NCBI GenBank assembly: GCA_030532575.1
Contig: JAUNKV010000006.1
Span: 1 to 64,000, forward strand
Reading direction: 5' to 3'
Length of the DNA: 64,000 bases
Source of the DNA: Propionibacteriaceae bacterium
GTDB lineage: Bacteria; Actinomycetota; Actinomycetes; Propionibacteriales; Propionibacteriaceae
Part shown: positions 33,806 to 42,412 of the stretch, one piece after another
How the letters are laid out: each line of letters opens with the position of its first letter
How positions within the stretch are numbered: the first letter of the stretch is position 1
Program-made: the position numbers and the translations under genes
The notes under the pieces: model-generated
Seen by the model: the letters and a program-made list of their open reading frames with translations, nothing else
The model's database searches: none
Told to the model about the DNA's origin: nothing

Positions 33806-34519
33806 TCAGGTCTCGAAGAGGACCGGGCCGGGGCGGATGCCCTCCAGCCAGGTCCGGGTGACCCTCACGTGTTCCATGACCAGGAAGCGCGCGCCCTCGG
33901 CGTCCTTGGCCTGGATCGCGGCGGCGATCCTCAGGTGCGCGGTGTCCGAGACGGCCTTGAGCTCCCGGTGGGCCTCGTCCTCGAAGACGTGGTAGTCGCG
34001 GCCACGCCGTCGCATGATCTCCAGCAGCGTGGCGATCAGCGGGTCCTGGCCGCCGTTGACGATGGCGGCGTGGAAGTCGTTGTCCAGCTGCTGGGCCTCA
34101 GGCCCGGGGTCGAGGGCCGCCAGCCGGGAGGCCAGGGCGACGACGTGCTCGCGCCCGGCGTCGCTCAGACGCGCCGCGGCCTGGGCCGCCGCGTGACCCT
34201 CCAGCACCTCGCGCAGCGGCAGCAGCTCCAGGTACCGGTCCAGGGGGAGCAGTGGGATCACCATCTCCAGGCCCTGCAGGATCTCGCCCGGCCCCATCGT
34301 CGAGACCGTGCACCGACTCCCCGGACGCGCCTCCAGGGCGCCTGCCACCGTCAGCATCCGCTGCGCCTCCCGCAGCGAGCTCCGCGAGACCCCGAGCTGC
34401 TCGCAGAGCTCTGCCTCGCTGGGCAGCGGGTCGCCGCAGCGCAGGGCGCCGGTGGCGATCATCCGGCACAGTCCCTGCCGGGCGGTCTCGACGGCGGTCA
34501 CCGAATCCCGAGTGCTCAT
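33806..34519 (-). CDS. FadR-type GntR family transcriptional regulator
   Basis: The 237-residue protein has a GntR winged helix at residues about 10-75 (GDPLPSEAELCEQLGVSRSS, LREAQRMLTVAGALEARPGS) and an all-helical FCD ligand domain with metal-binding candidates (LDNDFHAAIVNG, DTAHLRIAAAI). It diverges from the class V aminotransferase and importer operon. Two palindromes that match FadR-type operators lie between the genes, so it probably represses that operon and itself. ATG 34519 was chosen because the frame upstream covers the operator region. Confidence 0.92.
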   Translation of the reverse strand: MSTRDSVTAVETARQGLCRMIATGALRCGDPLPSEAELCEQLGVSRSSLREAQRMLTVAGALEARPGSRCTVSTMGPGEILQGLEMVIPLLPLDRYLELLPLREVLEGHAAAQAAARLSDAGREHVVALASRLAALDPGPEAQQLDNDFHAAIVNGGQDPLIATLLEIMRRRGRDYHVFEDEAHRELKAVSDTAHLRIAAAIQAKDAEGARFLVMEHVRVTRTWLEGIRPGPVLFET

Positions 34520-34559
34520 GGACCAAGCAAACCATGCCAAGCCCCGCCGACAACGGCGA

Positions 34560-34570
34560 TTGTCTGACAA
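34560..34570. promoter_or_regulatory. FadR-type operator 1
   Basis: TTGTCTGACAA is a perfect palindrome of the TnGTnnnACnA form bound by FadR-type GntR proteins. It lies 41 bp from the regulator start codon. Confidence 0.7.
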
Positions 34571-34622
34571 AGAGAAAAATTTTCCTGAAAACCTAGCGTT
34601 GCTCAGGGATTTTGTGCTCCAA

Positions 34623-34633
34623 TTGTCCGACAG
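34623..34633. promoter_or_regulatory. FadR-type operator 2
   Basis: TTGTCCGACAG repeats operator 1 with two changes, 63 bp further on (six helical turns), ending 13 bp before the aminotransferase start. The pair could support looping by a dimeric repressor. Confidence 0.65.
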
Positions 34634-34646
34634 GAAAGGTGCAGTG

Positions 34647-35873
34647 ATGCCAGTCAACGAACCACCGCGCGACGGGGCGGAGCTCGGATGGACCCTGGAC
34701 GGGGCCGTCCGCCACCTCAACCACGGCTCCTTCGGGGCGGTGCCGGTGGCCGTTCAGGCCGAACAGGAACGGCTGCGCCGCCAGATGGAGGCCAACCCCG
34801 TGCGCTGGTTCTCCGGCCTCCCCGAGAAGATCGCAGCCGCCCGCAGCGAGATCGCCCACATCCTGCAGGTCCCCACCCAGCAGCTCGCCCTGGTGCCCAA
34901 CGCCTCCGCCGGGGCCAGCGCGGTCCACGACTCCCTGATCGGGACCGGACCGGTGGACGTCATGGTCACCGACCACGGCTACGGGGCGATCTCGGCCGGG
35001 GCGCGTCGGCTGGCCCAGCGGAGTGGAGGCCGGGCCCACGAGGTGGCGATCCCACTGGCCGCGCCTGCCGACCGGGTGGTCGAGCTGGTCGCAGAACACC
35101 TGGAGCGCCACCGCCCCGGGCTGCTCGTCATCGACCAGGTCACCTCCGCCACCGCCCGCGCCCTTCCCGTCGCCGAAATCTGCATCCTGGCCAGGGAGCT
35201 GGGCGTGCTGAGCCTCGTCGACGGCGCCCACGCGCCCGGGGTGCTCGCCGAGCCCGTGTGCCGCGAGGCCGATTTCTGGGTGGGCAACCTCCACAAGTTC
35301 GCCTGCGCCCCCCGTGGGGCTGCCGTGCTGGTGGCCCGCGACGGCGAGCGCCTGCACCCGGTCATCGACTCCTGGGGTGCCGGGCTCGGCTTCCCCGAAC
35401 GCTTCGACCACCTCGGTACCCTCGACCTCACGGCCTGGCTCGTCGCCCCCTTCGCCTGGCGCCACCTGGAGGAGCAGGTCGGCTGGGAAACCATCCGACG
35501 GCGCGCCGCCGAGCTGGCCGATGCCGGGCAGGCGCGGCTGGCCGAGGCTCTGGACGGCGTCGTCGCTGACCCGATCCCCGATGTCGGGCAACCCGTCGGG
35601 CCGATGCGTCTGGTGCGGTTGCCCGGGCGTCTCGGCAGCTCCCGTGAACAGGCCGATGCGCTGCGCATCCCGTTCTGCGACCTCAGCGGGGTCGCGCTCG
35701 CCTTCACCAGCTTCGCAGGACGCGGCTACCTGCGCTTCAGCACCCACCTCTACACCGTGAAGGAGGACTTCGATCACCTGGCGACCGTGGGGTTCCCCCT
35801 GCTCCACCGCTGGGCCCGGCAGGACCAGGGGGATCAACCACCCAATGGTGTTCACTTCAAGGAGGAAGCATGA
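34647..35873 (+). CDS. Class V PLP aminotransferase, isopenicillin-N-epimerase-like
   Basis: The 408-residue protein has family landmarks LNHGSFGAVP, ALVPNASAGASAVHDSL, VIDQVTSATARALPV, SLVDGAHAPGVL and NLHKFACAPRG. Lys217 in NLHK is the expected Schiff-base residue and the Asp in VDGAH the pyridine partner. Members act as epimerases, desulfurases or lyases on amino acids, so the true reaction is open. It overlaps the following sugar-type binding protein gene by 4 bp and is likely repressed by the divergent FadR-type protein. ATG 34647 follows AAAGG. Confidence 0.88.
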   Translation: MPVNEPPRDGAELGWTLDGAVRHLNHGSFGAVPVAVQAEQERLRRQMEANPVRWFSGLPEKIAAARSEIAHILQVPTQQLALVPNASAGASAVHDSLIGTGPVDVMVTDHGYGAISAGARRLAQRSGGRAHEVAIPLAAPADRVVELVAEHLERHRPGLLVIDQVTSATARALPVAEICILARELGVLSLVDGAHAPGVLAEPVCREADFWVGNLHKFACAPRGAAVLVARDGERLHPVIDSWGAGLGFPERFDHLGTLDLTAWLVAPFAWRHLEEQVGWETIRRRAAELADAGQARLAEALDGVVADPIPDVGQPVGPMRLVRLPGRLGSSREQADALRIPFCDLSGVALAFTSFAGRGYLRFSTHLYTVKEDFDHLATVGFPLLHRWARQDQGDQPPNGVHFKEEA

Positions 35874-37168
35874 GACGAATCCACGCCCTGGCTGCGGCCG
35901 CTCTGGCCACAGCCCTCACCCTCACCGCCTGCGCCGGGGACGGCACCGGCAAGGAGTCCGACTCCGGCAAGGTCAAGATCACGATGGTGGAGTCGCTGAC
36001 CAGCCCGGCCCGCACCACCCTGCTCAACTCCCTGATCCAGGAGTTCGAGACCAAGCACAGCAACATCGACGTCGAACTCGTCTCGCCGCCGACCGACCAG
36101 GCCGATGCGAAGATCCAGCAGATGCTCCAATCCGGCTCCGGTGTGGACGTGCTGGAGGTCCGTGACCTCACCGTCGGGCCCTTCAGCAACAACGGCTGGC
36201 TGCACGACATGGCCGCCGACCTGAAGGGCTGGGAGGGGATGCAGGCGATGACCGAACAGGCCAGGACCGCAGCCACCAGCGCCGACGGGAAGACCTGGTT
36301 CGTGCCCTACGGCTTCTACGGGCTCAGCCTGTTCTATCGGACCGACCTGGTGGCCGAGGCCGGATTCGACGGCCCGCCGAAGACCTGGCAGGACCTGCTG
36401 GAGCAGTCGCAGAAGATCCAGGACCCCAGCCAGAACCGCTACGGCTACGCCTTCAGGGGAGGCAAGAACTCCGCTGGACAGGTGCTCAGCATCCTCGAGG
36501 CCTACAACGCAGACAAACTGGACGTCACCAACGCCTACAAGGTCACCAGCGGGGAGACGATCTTCTCCACCCCGGAGTCGCAGACCGCGCTGGACACCTA
36601 CATCGAGCTGTTCAAGAAGGGCTCCCCGGAGTCCTCCGTCGCCTGGGGATACCCGGAGATGGTCCAGGGCTTCACCAACGGCTCCACCGCCTTCCTGCTG
36701 CAGGACCCCGAGGTGATCGCGGTGGTGAAGGAGAGCTCCCTCACCGCGGAGCAGTGGAACGTCGCCCCGAACCTGCTCGGCCCCACCGGCAAGGCCGCCT
36801 GGCCGATGGCCACGGCCGGGTGGGGGGTCACCTCGTTCTCGAAGCACAAGGCCGAGGCCTTGGAGCTCGTCAAGTTCCTCTCCGGTGAGGCCTCGACCAG
36901 GTTCGCGAAGGAGAACTCCCTGGTGCCGATCCTGACCGCAGCCGGGGAGGACGAGTTCTTCAAGACCGGCCCGTGGGCGGCCTACGTCACGATGACCTCC
37001 GCCCCCGAGACCTGGATCGCGGTCACCGAGCCCCGCAGCTCCGCGTGGTGGACCGAGTGGATGCAGCGCTCCGAGACGGACCTGCAGAAGGTGCTGCTGG
37101 GGGAGATGAGCACCACTGACCTGCTCAAGGGCTGGGACCAGTACTGGACCGAGAAGTGGGCCGGGTGA
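35870..37168 (+). CDS. ABC importer binding lipoprotein
   Basis: The 432-residue protein has a lipoprotein signal ending TLTAC (Cys21) and the family 1 binding-protein landmarks VKITMVESLT, KIQQMLQSGSGVDVLEVRDL, FVPYGFYGLSLFYRTDLV and AEALELVKFLSGEA. It is translated from an ATGA overlap with the aminotransferase gene. Family 1 proteins usually bind sugars; the linkage to a PLP enzyme suggests an amino-containing ligand such as an amino sugar or conjugate, which is inference. Confidence 0.88.
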   Translation: MRRIHALAAAALATALTLTACAGDGTGKESDSGKVKITMVESLTSPARTTLLNSLIQEFETKHSNIDVELVSPPTDQADAKIQQMLQSGSGVDVLEVRDLTVGPFSNNGWLHDMAADLKGWEGMQAMTEQARTAATSADGKTWFVPYGFYGLSLFYRTDLVAEAGFDGPPKTWQDLLEQSQKIQDPSQNRYGYAFRGGKNSAGQVLSILEAYNADKLDVTNAYKVTSGETIFSTPESQTALDTYIELFKKGSPESSVAWGYPEMVQGFTNGSTAFLLQDPEVIAVVKESSLTAEQWNVAPNLLGPTGKAAWPMATAGWGVTSFSKHKAEALELVKFLSGEASTRFAKENSLVPILTAAGEDEFFKTGPWAAYVTMTSAPETWIAVTEPRSSAWWTEWMQRSETDLQKVLLGEMSTTDLLKGWDQYWTEKWAG

Positions 37169-38115
37169 TGCAGCCCACCCCCTCAACGAGCCCTGCCGGG
37201 GCGGCTGCGGTGAGCGGCCGCCCCGGCGGTGGGCGTCGATTCCGACGGCGCACGGCCTGGACGATCCTGGCCTTCCTGGCCCCGGCGTTCGTGTTCGTGA
37301 CCGTCTTCACCTACTTCCCGCTGTTCCGTGGCAGCGAGATGGCCTTCAGGCGTTGGTCGCTGTGGGACCTCACCTCCACCCCGTTCATCGGGTTGGAGAA
37401 CTTCACCACCCTGCTGCAGGACCCGGTGTTCTCCTCGACGATGTGGAACTCGGTGGTCTGGGTGGTGGGCTCCCTGGTGCCGCAGTTCCTGATCGGCTTC
37501 CTGATCGCGCTGGGGCTGCGCCGTCGCTTCCCATTGCGCGGCCTCTACCAGGCCGTGGTGTTCTACCCGTGGGCGGTCTCCGGCTTCCTGATCGGCATCC
37601 TGTTCCGGTGGATGTTCAACTCCGAGTTCGGGGTCATCAACGACCTGCTGATGCGTCTTGGCCTCAGCCAGGCCCCGATCCCGTGGCTGGCCAAGCCGGA
37701 GTTCGCGATGTTCGCCGTCGTGGTGGCCAACGTCTGGTACGGGGTGACCTTCTTCGCCATCATGATCCTGGCCGCCCTGCAGTCGGTGCCCGAGGAAATC
37801 CTCGAGGCGGCCGCCATCGACGGGGCCGGGCGCTGGCGCACACTGTTCCACGTGACGATCCCCACCATCGCCAGCACCCTGGTGTTGTCGGTGCTGCTGC
37901 GGGTGATCTGGATCTTCAACTTCCCCGACATCATCTACGCCATGACCGGCGGCGGCCCCGGCAACCGCACCCAGATCGCCACCACCTGGATGATCCAGTT
38001 CACCCAGCAGGGGGACTACGGGATCGCCTCCGCGTTGGGCTTCATCGTCATGGCGGTGCTGCTGTGCTTCACGGGGCTCTACCTGATGGTGCTGTCCAGG
38101 AGGGCACGGACATGA
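37168..38115 (+). CDS. ABC importer permease, MalF type
   Basis: The 315-residue protein has six helices starting TAWTILAFLAPAFVFVTVFT and the EAA loop LEAAAIDGAGRWRTLF. It begins at a TGATG overlap with the binding-protein gene. It pairs with the gene at 38112. Confidence 0.92.
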   Translation: MQPTPSTSPAGAAAVSGRPGGGRRFRRRTAWTILAFLAPAFVFVTVFTYFPLFRGSEMAFRRWSLWDLTSTPFIGLENFTTLLQDPVFSSTMWNSVVWVVGSLVPQFLIGFLIALGLRRRFPLRGLYQAVVFYPWAVSGFLIGILFRWMFNSEFGVINDLLMRLGLSQAPIPWLAKPEFAMFAVVVANVWYGVTFFAIMILAALQSVPEEILEAAAIDGAGRWRTLFHVTIPTIASTLVLSVLLRVIWIFNFPDIIYAMTGGGPGNRTQIATTWMIQFTQQGDYGIASALGFIVMAVLLCFTGLYLMVLSRRART

Positions 38116-38948
38116 TCGGCAAGGACCCCCTGTGGCTGCGCGGCATCCGGGTGGCGGGGCTGACGCTGTGGCTGCTCATCACCTTGTTCCCGCTGTACTG
38201 GATCGCCCTGACCTCACTGAAACCGGCCCGGGACATCGCCGAGTACCCGGTGCGGTACTGGCCGCGCGAGTTCAGCCTCGAGAACTACGAGTCACTGCTG
38301 AAGGCCGCCCAGTTCGGCACCTACCTGGGCAACTCGCTCATCGTCTCCTCGGCGGCTGCCACCGTCGCGACGGTGATCGCGCTGCTGAGCGGCTACGTGC
38401 TGTCCCGCTTCCACTTCCGGGGACGGGGTGCGGTGCTGGTGGCCTTCCTCATCACCCAGATGATCCCGGCCTTCATCGCGCTGGGGCCGCTGTACCAGAT
38501 GTTCACCAACCTGGGGCTGGTGGACTCCCGGTTCGGGCTGGTGCTGGTCTACGTGGCGATGACCATCCCGTTCTCAGCCATCATGCTTCGGGGTTTCTTC
38601 GACAATGTGCCGGACAGCCTGGAGGAGGCGGCGATGGTGGACGGCCTGACGCGGCTGGGGGCACTGTGGCGGGTGATCGTGCCGGCCATGACCCCGGGCA
38701 TCATCGCCACCTACATCTTCAACTTCGTCAACTGCTGGAACGAGCTGTTCCTGGCCACGACGCTGCTGAACGCGGATTCCTCGCGCACCGTCCCGACGGC
38801 GCTGAACGGGTTCATCTCCAGTTTCAACATCGAGTGGGGTCCGATGTCGGCAGCCGCGGTCATGACCATCGTGCCCACCATGCTGTTGTTCGCGCTGGCC
38901 AGCCGGTGGATCGTCTCCGGCCTGACCCAGGGAGCCACCAAGGGTTGA
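38112..38948 (+). CDS. ABC importer permease, MalG type
   Basis: The 278-residue protein has six helices starting GLTLWLLITLFPLYWIAL and the EAA loop LEEAAMVDGLTRLGAL. ATGA overlap with the previous permease. No ATPase gene follows: the next gene is whiB. Confidence 0.92.
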   Translation: MIGKDPLWLRGIRVAGLTLWLLITLFPLYWIALTSLKPARDIAEYPVRYWPREFSLENYESLLKAAQFGTYLGNSLIVSSAAATVATVIALLSGYVLSRFHFRGRGAVLVAFLITQMIPAFIALGPLYQMFTNLGLVDSRFGLVLVYVAMTIPFSAIMLRGFFDNVPDSLEEAAMVDGLTRLGALWRVIVPAMTPGIIATYIFNFVNCWNELFLATTLLNADSSRTVPTALNGFISSFNIEWGPMSAAAVMTIVPTMLLFALASRWIVSGLTQGATKG

Positions 38949-38974
38949 GCGAGCGCGTACACTGGCCAGCAAAG

Positions 38975-39036
38975 TTGCACGGGTGCAAGCCGACTCGCCG
39001 ATCGAGCTTGACTTGTTAGAACTGCACGTGTGTAAT
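38975..39036 (+). promoter_or_regulatory. whiB promoter with upstream palindrome
   Basis: TTGACT (39008-39013) and TGTAAT (39031-39036) are spaced by 17 bp, a good sigma-A-type promoter 22 bp before the whiB start codon. A perfect 14-bp palindrome TTGCAC-GG-GTGCAA sits at 38975-38988, 19 bp upstream of the -35 element, where an activator or autoregulator could bind. Confidence 0.65.
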
Positions 39037-39058
39037 TTTGTGAATGAAAGGGGGAGGC

Positions 39059-39316
39059 ATGGACAACATCTGGGATTTCACGGCGGGGGCTGACGATCAG
39101 TTTGCGTGGCACCAGCATGCCCTGTGCGCACAGACCGATCCCGAGGCGTTCTTCCCGGAGAAGGGTGGCTCGACCCGCGAGGCCAAGCGCGTGTGCTCCA
39201 ACTGCACCGTGCGGGCCGAGTGTCTCGAGTACGCTCTTGCCAACGACGAACGGTTCGGTATCTGGGGCGGGTTGTCGGAGCGGGAACGCCGCAAGCTGAA
39301 GCGGCAGGCGATCTGA
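39059..39316 (+). CDS. whiB: WhiB-family Fe-S transcriptional regulator (WhiB2/WhmD type)
   Basis: The 85-residue protein has the four cluster cysteines Cys23, Cys46, Cys49 and Cys55, then the turn motif GIWGG (68-72) and a basic DNA-binding tail (SERERRKLKRQ). The context (glycosyltransferase, manB, TobH downstream) is that of mycobacterial whiB2/whmD, essential for septation there. I chose ATG 39059 because GGGGGAGG lies right before it; ATG 39044 would put that site inside the gene. Confidence 0.95.
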   Translation: MDNIWDFTAGADDQFAWHQHALCAQTDPEAFFPEKGGSTREAKRVCSNCTVRAECLEYALANDERFGIWGGLSERERRKLKRQAI

Positions 39317-39403
39317 GGTCATCTGGCCCGGCACCCGCGGTTCGGCTATCGTCGAGGGTGCCTTTCCCGCCAGGGGAGGGGCCACTGACCAGGAGGATTC
39401 CGC

Positions 39404-42400
39404 TTGACTTCCGAAGGCTCTGCGGCCGAACTGTGGTCCTGGATCGAGGAGGAACCGGATGACGTCATCCCCAATCCGATCGATCCGAGCACGGTCGTCG
39501 CTGTCATGGTGGTGCACAACGCCGAGGACTGGCTGAACCGTCAGCTGCGCTCGTTCAACAGGCTCTACCCTCGGCCCGGTCGCATCATCGCCGTGGACAA
39601 CGGGTCCCAGGACACCTCGCGTGCCATTCTGGACCAGGCCCACGCCGTCGGCACGATCGACGCGGTCCTCACCGGCGATCCGCGGTGGACCTTCGGGCAG
39701 GCGGTGGCCCATGCCCTGCGTGGGGACGAGCAGTGGATCTGGCTGCTCCATGACGACTCCACCCCCATGCCCAATGCGCTCGACGAGCTGCTGCGTGGTG
39801 CTGCGCTGACCGGGGCCGACCTGGTGTTCCCGAAGCTGTTGCAGCCGCGTCGCCGCAACTATCCCGAGACCTTGTCCGAGATCGGGCAGACCATCAGCCG
39901 TTCGGGGCGGAGGGTCAGCACCGTCGAGGACGGCGACATCGACCAGGGGCAGGACCAGCCCCAGGAGGTTCTGGGCGGTTCGACGGCGGGGCTGCTGGTC
40001 AAGGGGACGGTGTGGCGTCAGCTCGGCGGGCTGGCCCCGGAGCTGCCCTTCCACCGCGACGGCCTCGATCTGGGGTGGCGCGCCAACGAGGCCGGGTTCA
40101 GGGTCCTGACCTGGCCGGAGGCTGCGCTGAACCACCGGCAGGCGGGCATGATCGGGCTGCGCGAGACCGTGGGGGCCGAGGACCCGCACGAGAGCGACCG
40201 GTTGGCGGCCCTGCGCGTCGTGGCGGCCCGTGGCCCGCATCCCCGGAGGAAGGGGGGGCTGGTCGTCGGCAGCTGGTTCCGGGCGCTCGGTTTCCTGCTG
40301 CTCAAGTCGCCACGGCTGGCCGGGGCGGAACTCCGCGCCGCCCGACGGTTCGCCGCCGAGCAGAACCGGGTGAGGGAGCTGAGGTCCCGCAGCGTGGCGA
40401 TGACCCGGGACGTCTCCCCGCTGCTGCCACATCGTCACTGGGCGATCCGCAACGCCTTCGACAAGGTCGGCAACGGCATCGCCGAGCGGTACCGGGACTT
40501 CGCCAGCCAGGAGTCGGGGATCAGCATCGACGAGATGACCGGCGACGACTACGCCGGTGGGACCACCCGCAGCCGGGTGTTCACCCCGGTGGCCCTGCTC
40601 ACCGTGCTGCTGGTGCTGGCCGGGGTGCTCGCGGCCCGCACCCTGTTCGGGACCGGGGAGATCTTCGGCGGCGGTCTGCTGCCCGCCCCGACCTCGCTGG
40701 GAAATGCCTGGTCGCAGGCGCTGAGCCCGGTGGTGGGCAGCTCGGGGGCGAACGCACCGTGGCTGCTCATCGGGGCGACGCTGTCCTTTCTCAGTTTCGG
40801 CAGCCCGCAGGTGCTGGTGGTGATCGCTCTGCTGGTCGCCCCGCTGCTGGCCGCGATGGCGGCCCACTCGCTGCTGCGCCGGTTGGAGCTGCCGCAGGGC
40901 GCGGCTGCGACGCTGGCCGCCGTGTGGGCGGGGGCGACGCTGCTGCTCGGCCTCGTCACGGCGGGGGACATCGCTGGGATGCTGCTGGCCATCGTGCTGC
41001 CCTCGCTGGCCCGCGCCGTCGTGGTGATCCACACGGACGACTCGGTGGGGGCGGAACGGCTGCGGGCCCCGGCCGGGGCGGCCTTCTGGCTGCTCGTGGG
41101 TGCCTCCGCGTGGCCGGTGCTGTGGCTGCTCGCGGCCATCGCCGGGACGGTCTGGGTGGTCAGGGAGCGTCACCGTCTGGTCGAGGTGCTGATCCTGGTG
41201 CTGCTGCCGCTGGCCTTCCTGGCCCCGTGGCTGCCCACCCTCGTCACCTGGCCGGGCAGGCTCCTCACCGGGCCGGACCCGCTGGCCTGGCCCGCCTTCT
41301 CGCCCCCGGCGATCGCCCTGTTCTTCGGCCGCATCCTGCCCTCGGGGTTCCCGGTGCTGGTCAATGTCATCTTCTTCGGGGTGCTCACCCTGGTGGCGCT
41401 GTATGCGACGATGCGGCTGGGATCGCTCCGGAAACGCCTGTGGGTGCTGGGTGGGCTCGGCATCCCGCTCATGGTCGGGGCGCTGCTGTCCCGGCTGGTG
41501 GTTCCTGTGGGCGGCGGAGAGGCCCGCGCGCTGCTGTCCGGCTGGGCGCTGCTCGCGGTGGCGGCGCTGCTGGCCCCGCTCGTCGTGCTGGGCGCTGAGG
41601 AGGAGCAGCCGCGCCTTGACCGCCGTGTCGTGCTCGGGGCGCTGAGCGGTGTCTCGGGGATGGTGCTGGTGGTGTGGGCGCTGTTCGGTTTCTCCGGACC
41701 GGTGACGAACCAGCACTCCGCCCTGCCCGACCACGTGCGCAAGGTCATGACCTCCACCCGGCAGACCCGGGTGCTGATGATCCGGAGCGCTGCCGACGGC
41801 AGGCTGACCTGGAACGTCGTGGATGCCAATCAGCCCCGGTGGGGTTCTGGGGAGCGCAGCGCGGTCGGCTCCTTCGAGGAGGACTACGCCGCGCTGGTCC
41901 AGCTCTTCGGCGGCGGTGACGCCCCGGAGGACCTGGCGACGCGGCTGGCGGATGTCGCGATCAGCCACGTGTGGATGCAGGGGTTCAGCGCGGAGCAGCT
42001 GGCCGCCGTCGGGAATGCCGCCGGACTGACCCGCAACCCGGCGGATGAGCAGACCGTGGTGTGGACGGTGGTCGGGCTGCCGTCGCGGGCCAGCATCCTG
42101 GAGGGGGAGGAGAGCGTTCCAGTCGCAGATGCCGAGGTGAAGGCCTCGCAGGTCGAGCGGGTCCTGGAGCTCGCCGAGGTGGCGGATGGCCGCTGGCAGG
42201 CCAGCGTGGCAGGCGAGGCCCTGGCCCCGGGGCCGGAGCAGTCCAAGGCCACCTTCGTGGTTCCGGCCGGGGCCTTCGGTGCGCTCAGCTGGGGGTTGCG
42301 GCCCACCTGGCTGTCGTTCGGGTGGCAGCTGTTCGTGGTGCTTGCGCTGCTGACCCTGGCTGCCCCGACGGCCGGGGGTGCGGCCTCGGCCCGACGTGGA

Positions 42401-42412
42401 GTGGAGGACTGA
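39404..42412 (+). CDS. Large family 2 glycosyltransferase with membrane domain
   Basis: The 1002-residue protein has a GT-A catalytic domain (about 30-300): VVAVMVVHNAEDWLNRQLRS, IIAVDNGSQDTSRAI, the metal-binding-like WLLHDDSTPMPN and GLDLGWRANEAGFRVLTWPE. After about residue 380 come around ten membrane helices and then a soluble C-terminal domain before a last helix. It is probably anchored at the membrane and glycosylates a cell-envelope substrate. TTG 39404 is the likely start. The DUF5719 gene overlaps its stop, suggesting joint action. Confidence 0.85.
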   Translation: MTSEGSAAELWSWIEEEPDDVIPNPIDPSTVVAVMVVHNAEDWLNRQLRSFNRLYPRPGRIIAVDNGSQDTSRAILDQAHAVGTIDAVLTGDPRWTFGQAVAHALRGDEQWIWLLHDDSTPMPNALDELLRGAALTGADLVFPKLLQPRRRNYPETLSEIGQTISRSGRRVSTVEDGDIDQGQDQPQEVLGGSTAGLLVKGTVWRQLGGLAPELPFHRDGLDLGWRANEAGFRVLTWPEAALNHRQAGMIGLRETVGAEDPHESDRLAALRVVAARGPHPRRKGGLVVGSWFRALGFLLLKSPRLAGAELRAARRFAAEQNRVRELRSRSVAMTRDVSPLLPHRHWAIRNAFDKVGNGIAERYRDFASQESGISIDEMTGDDYAGGTTRSRVFTPVALLTVLLVLAGVLAARTLFGTGEIFGGGLLPAPTSLGNAWSQALSPVVGSSGANAPWLLIGATLSFLSFGSPQVLVVIALLVAPLLAAMAAHSLLRRLELPQGAAATLAAVWAGATLLLGLVTAGDIAGMLLAIVLPSLARAVVVIHTDDSVGAERLRAPAGAAFWLLVGASAWPVLWLLAAIAGTVWVVRERHRLVEVLILVLLPLAFLAPWLPTLVTWPGRLLTGPDPLAWPAFSPPAIALFFGRILPSGFPVLVNVIFFGVLTLVALYATMRLGSLRKRLWVLGGLGIPLMVGALLSRLVVPVGGGEARALLSGWALLAVAALLAPLVVLGAEEEQPRLDRRVVLGALSGVSGMVLVVWALFGFSGPVTNQHSALPDHVRKVMTSTRQTRVLMIRSAADGRLTWNVVDANQPRWGSGERSAVGSFEEDYAALVQLFGGGDAPEDLATRLADVAISHVWMQGFSAEQLAAVGNAAGLTRNPADEQTVVWTVVGLPSRASILEGEESVPVADAEVKASQVERVLELAEVADGRWQASVAGEALAPGPEQSKATFVVPAGAFGALSWGLRPTWLSFGWQLFVVLALLTLAAPTAGGAASARRGVED

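Noticed and set aside
38711..41968. A 1085-codon open frame on the minus strand
   Set aside because: It is antisense to the glycosyltransferase and importer genes, rich in Arg/Gln/His/Gly, and has no domain or ribosome site; it is a product of GC-biased third positions.
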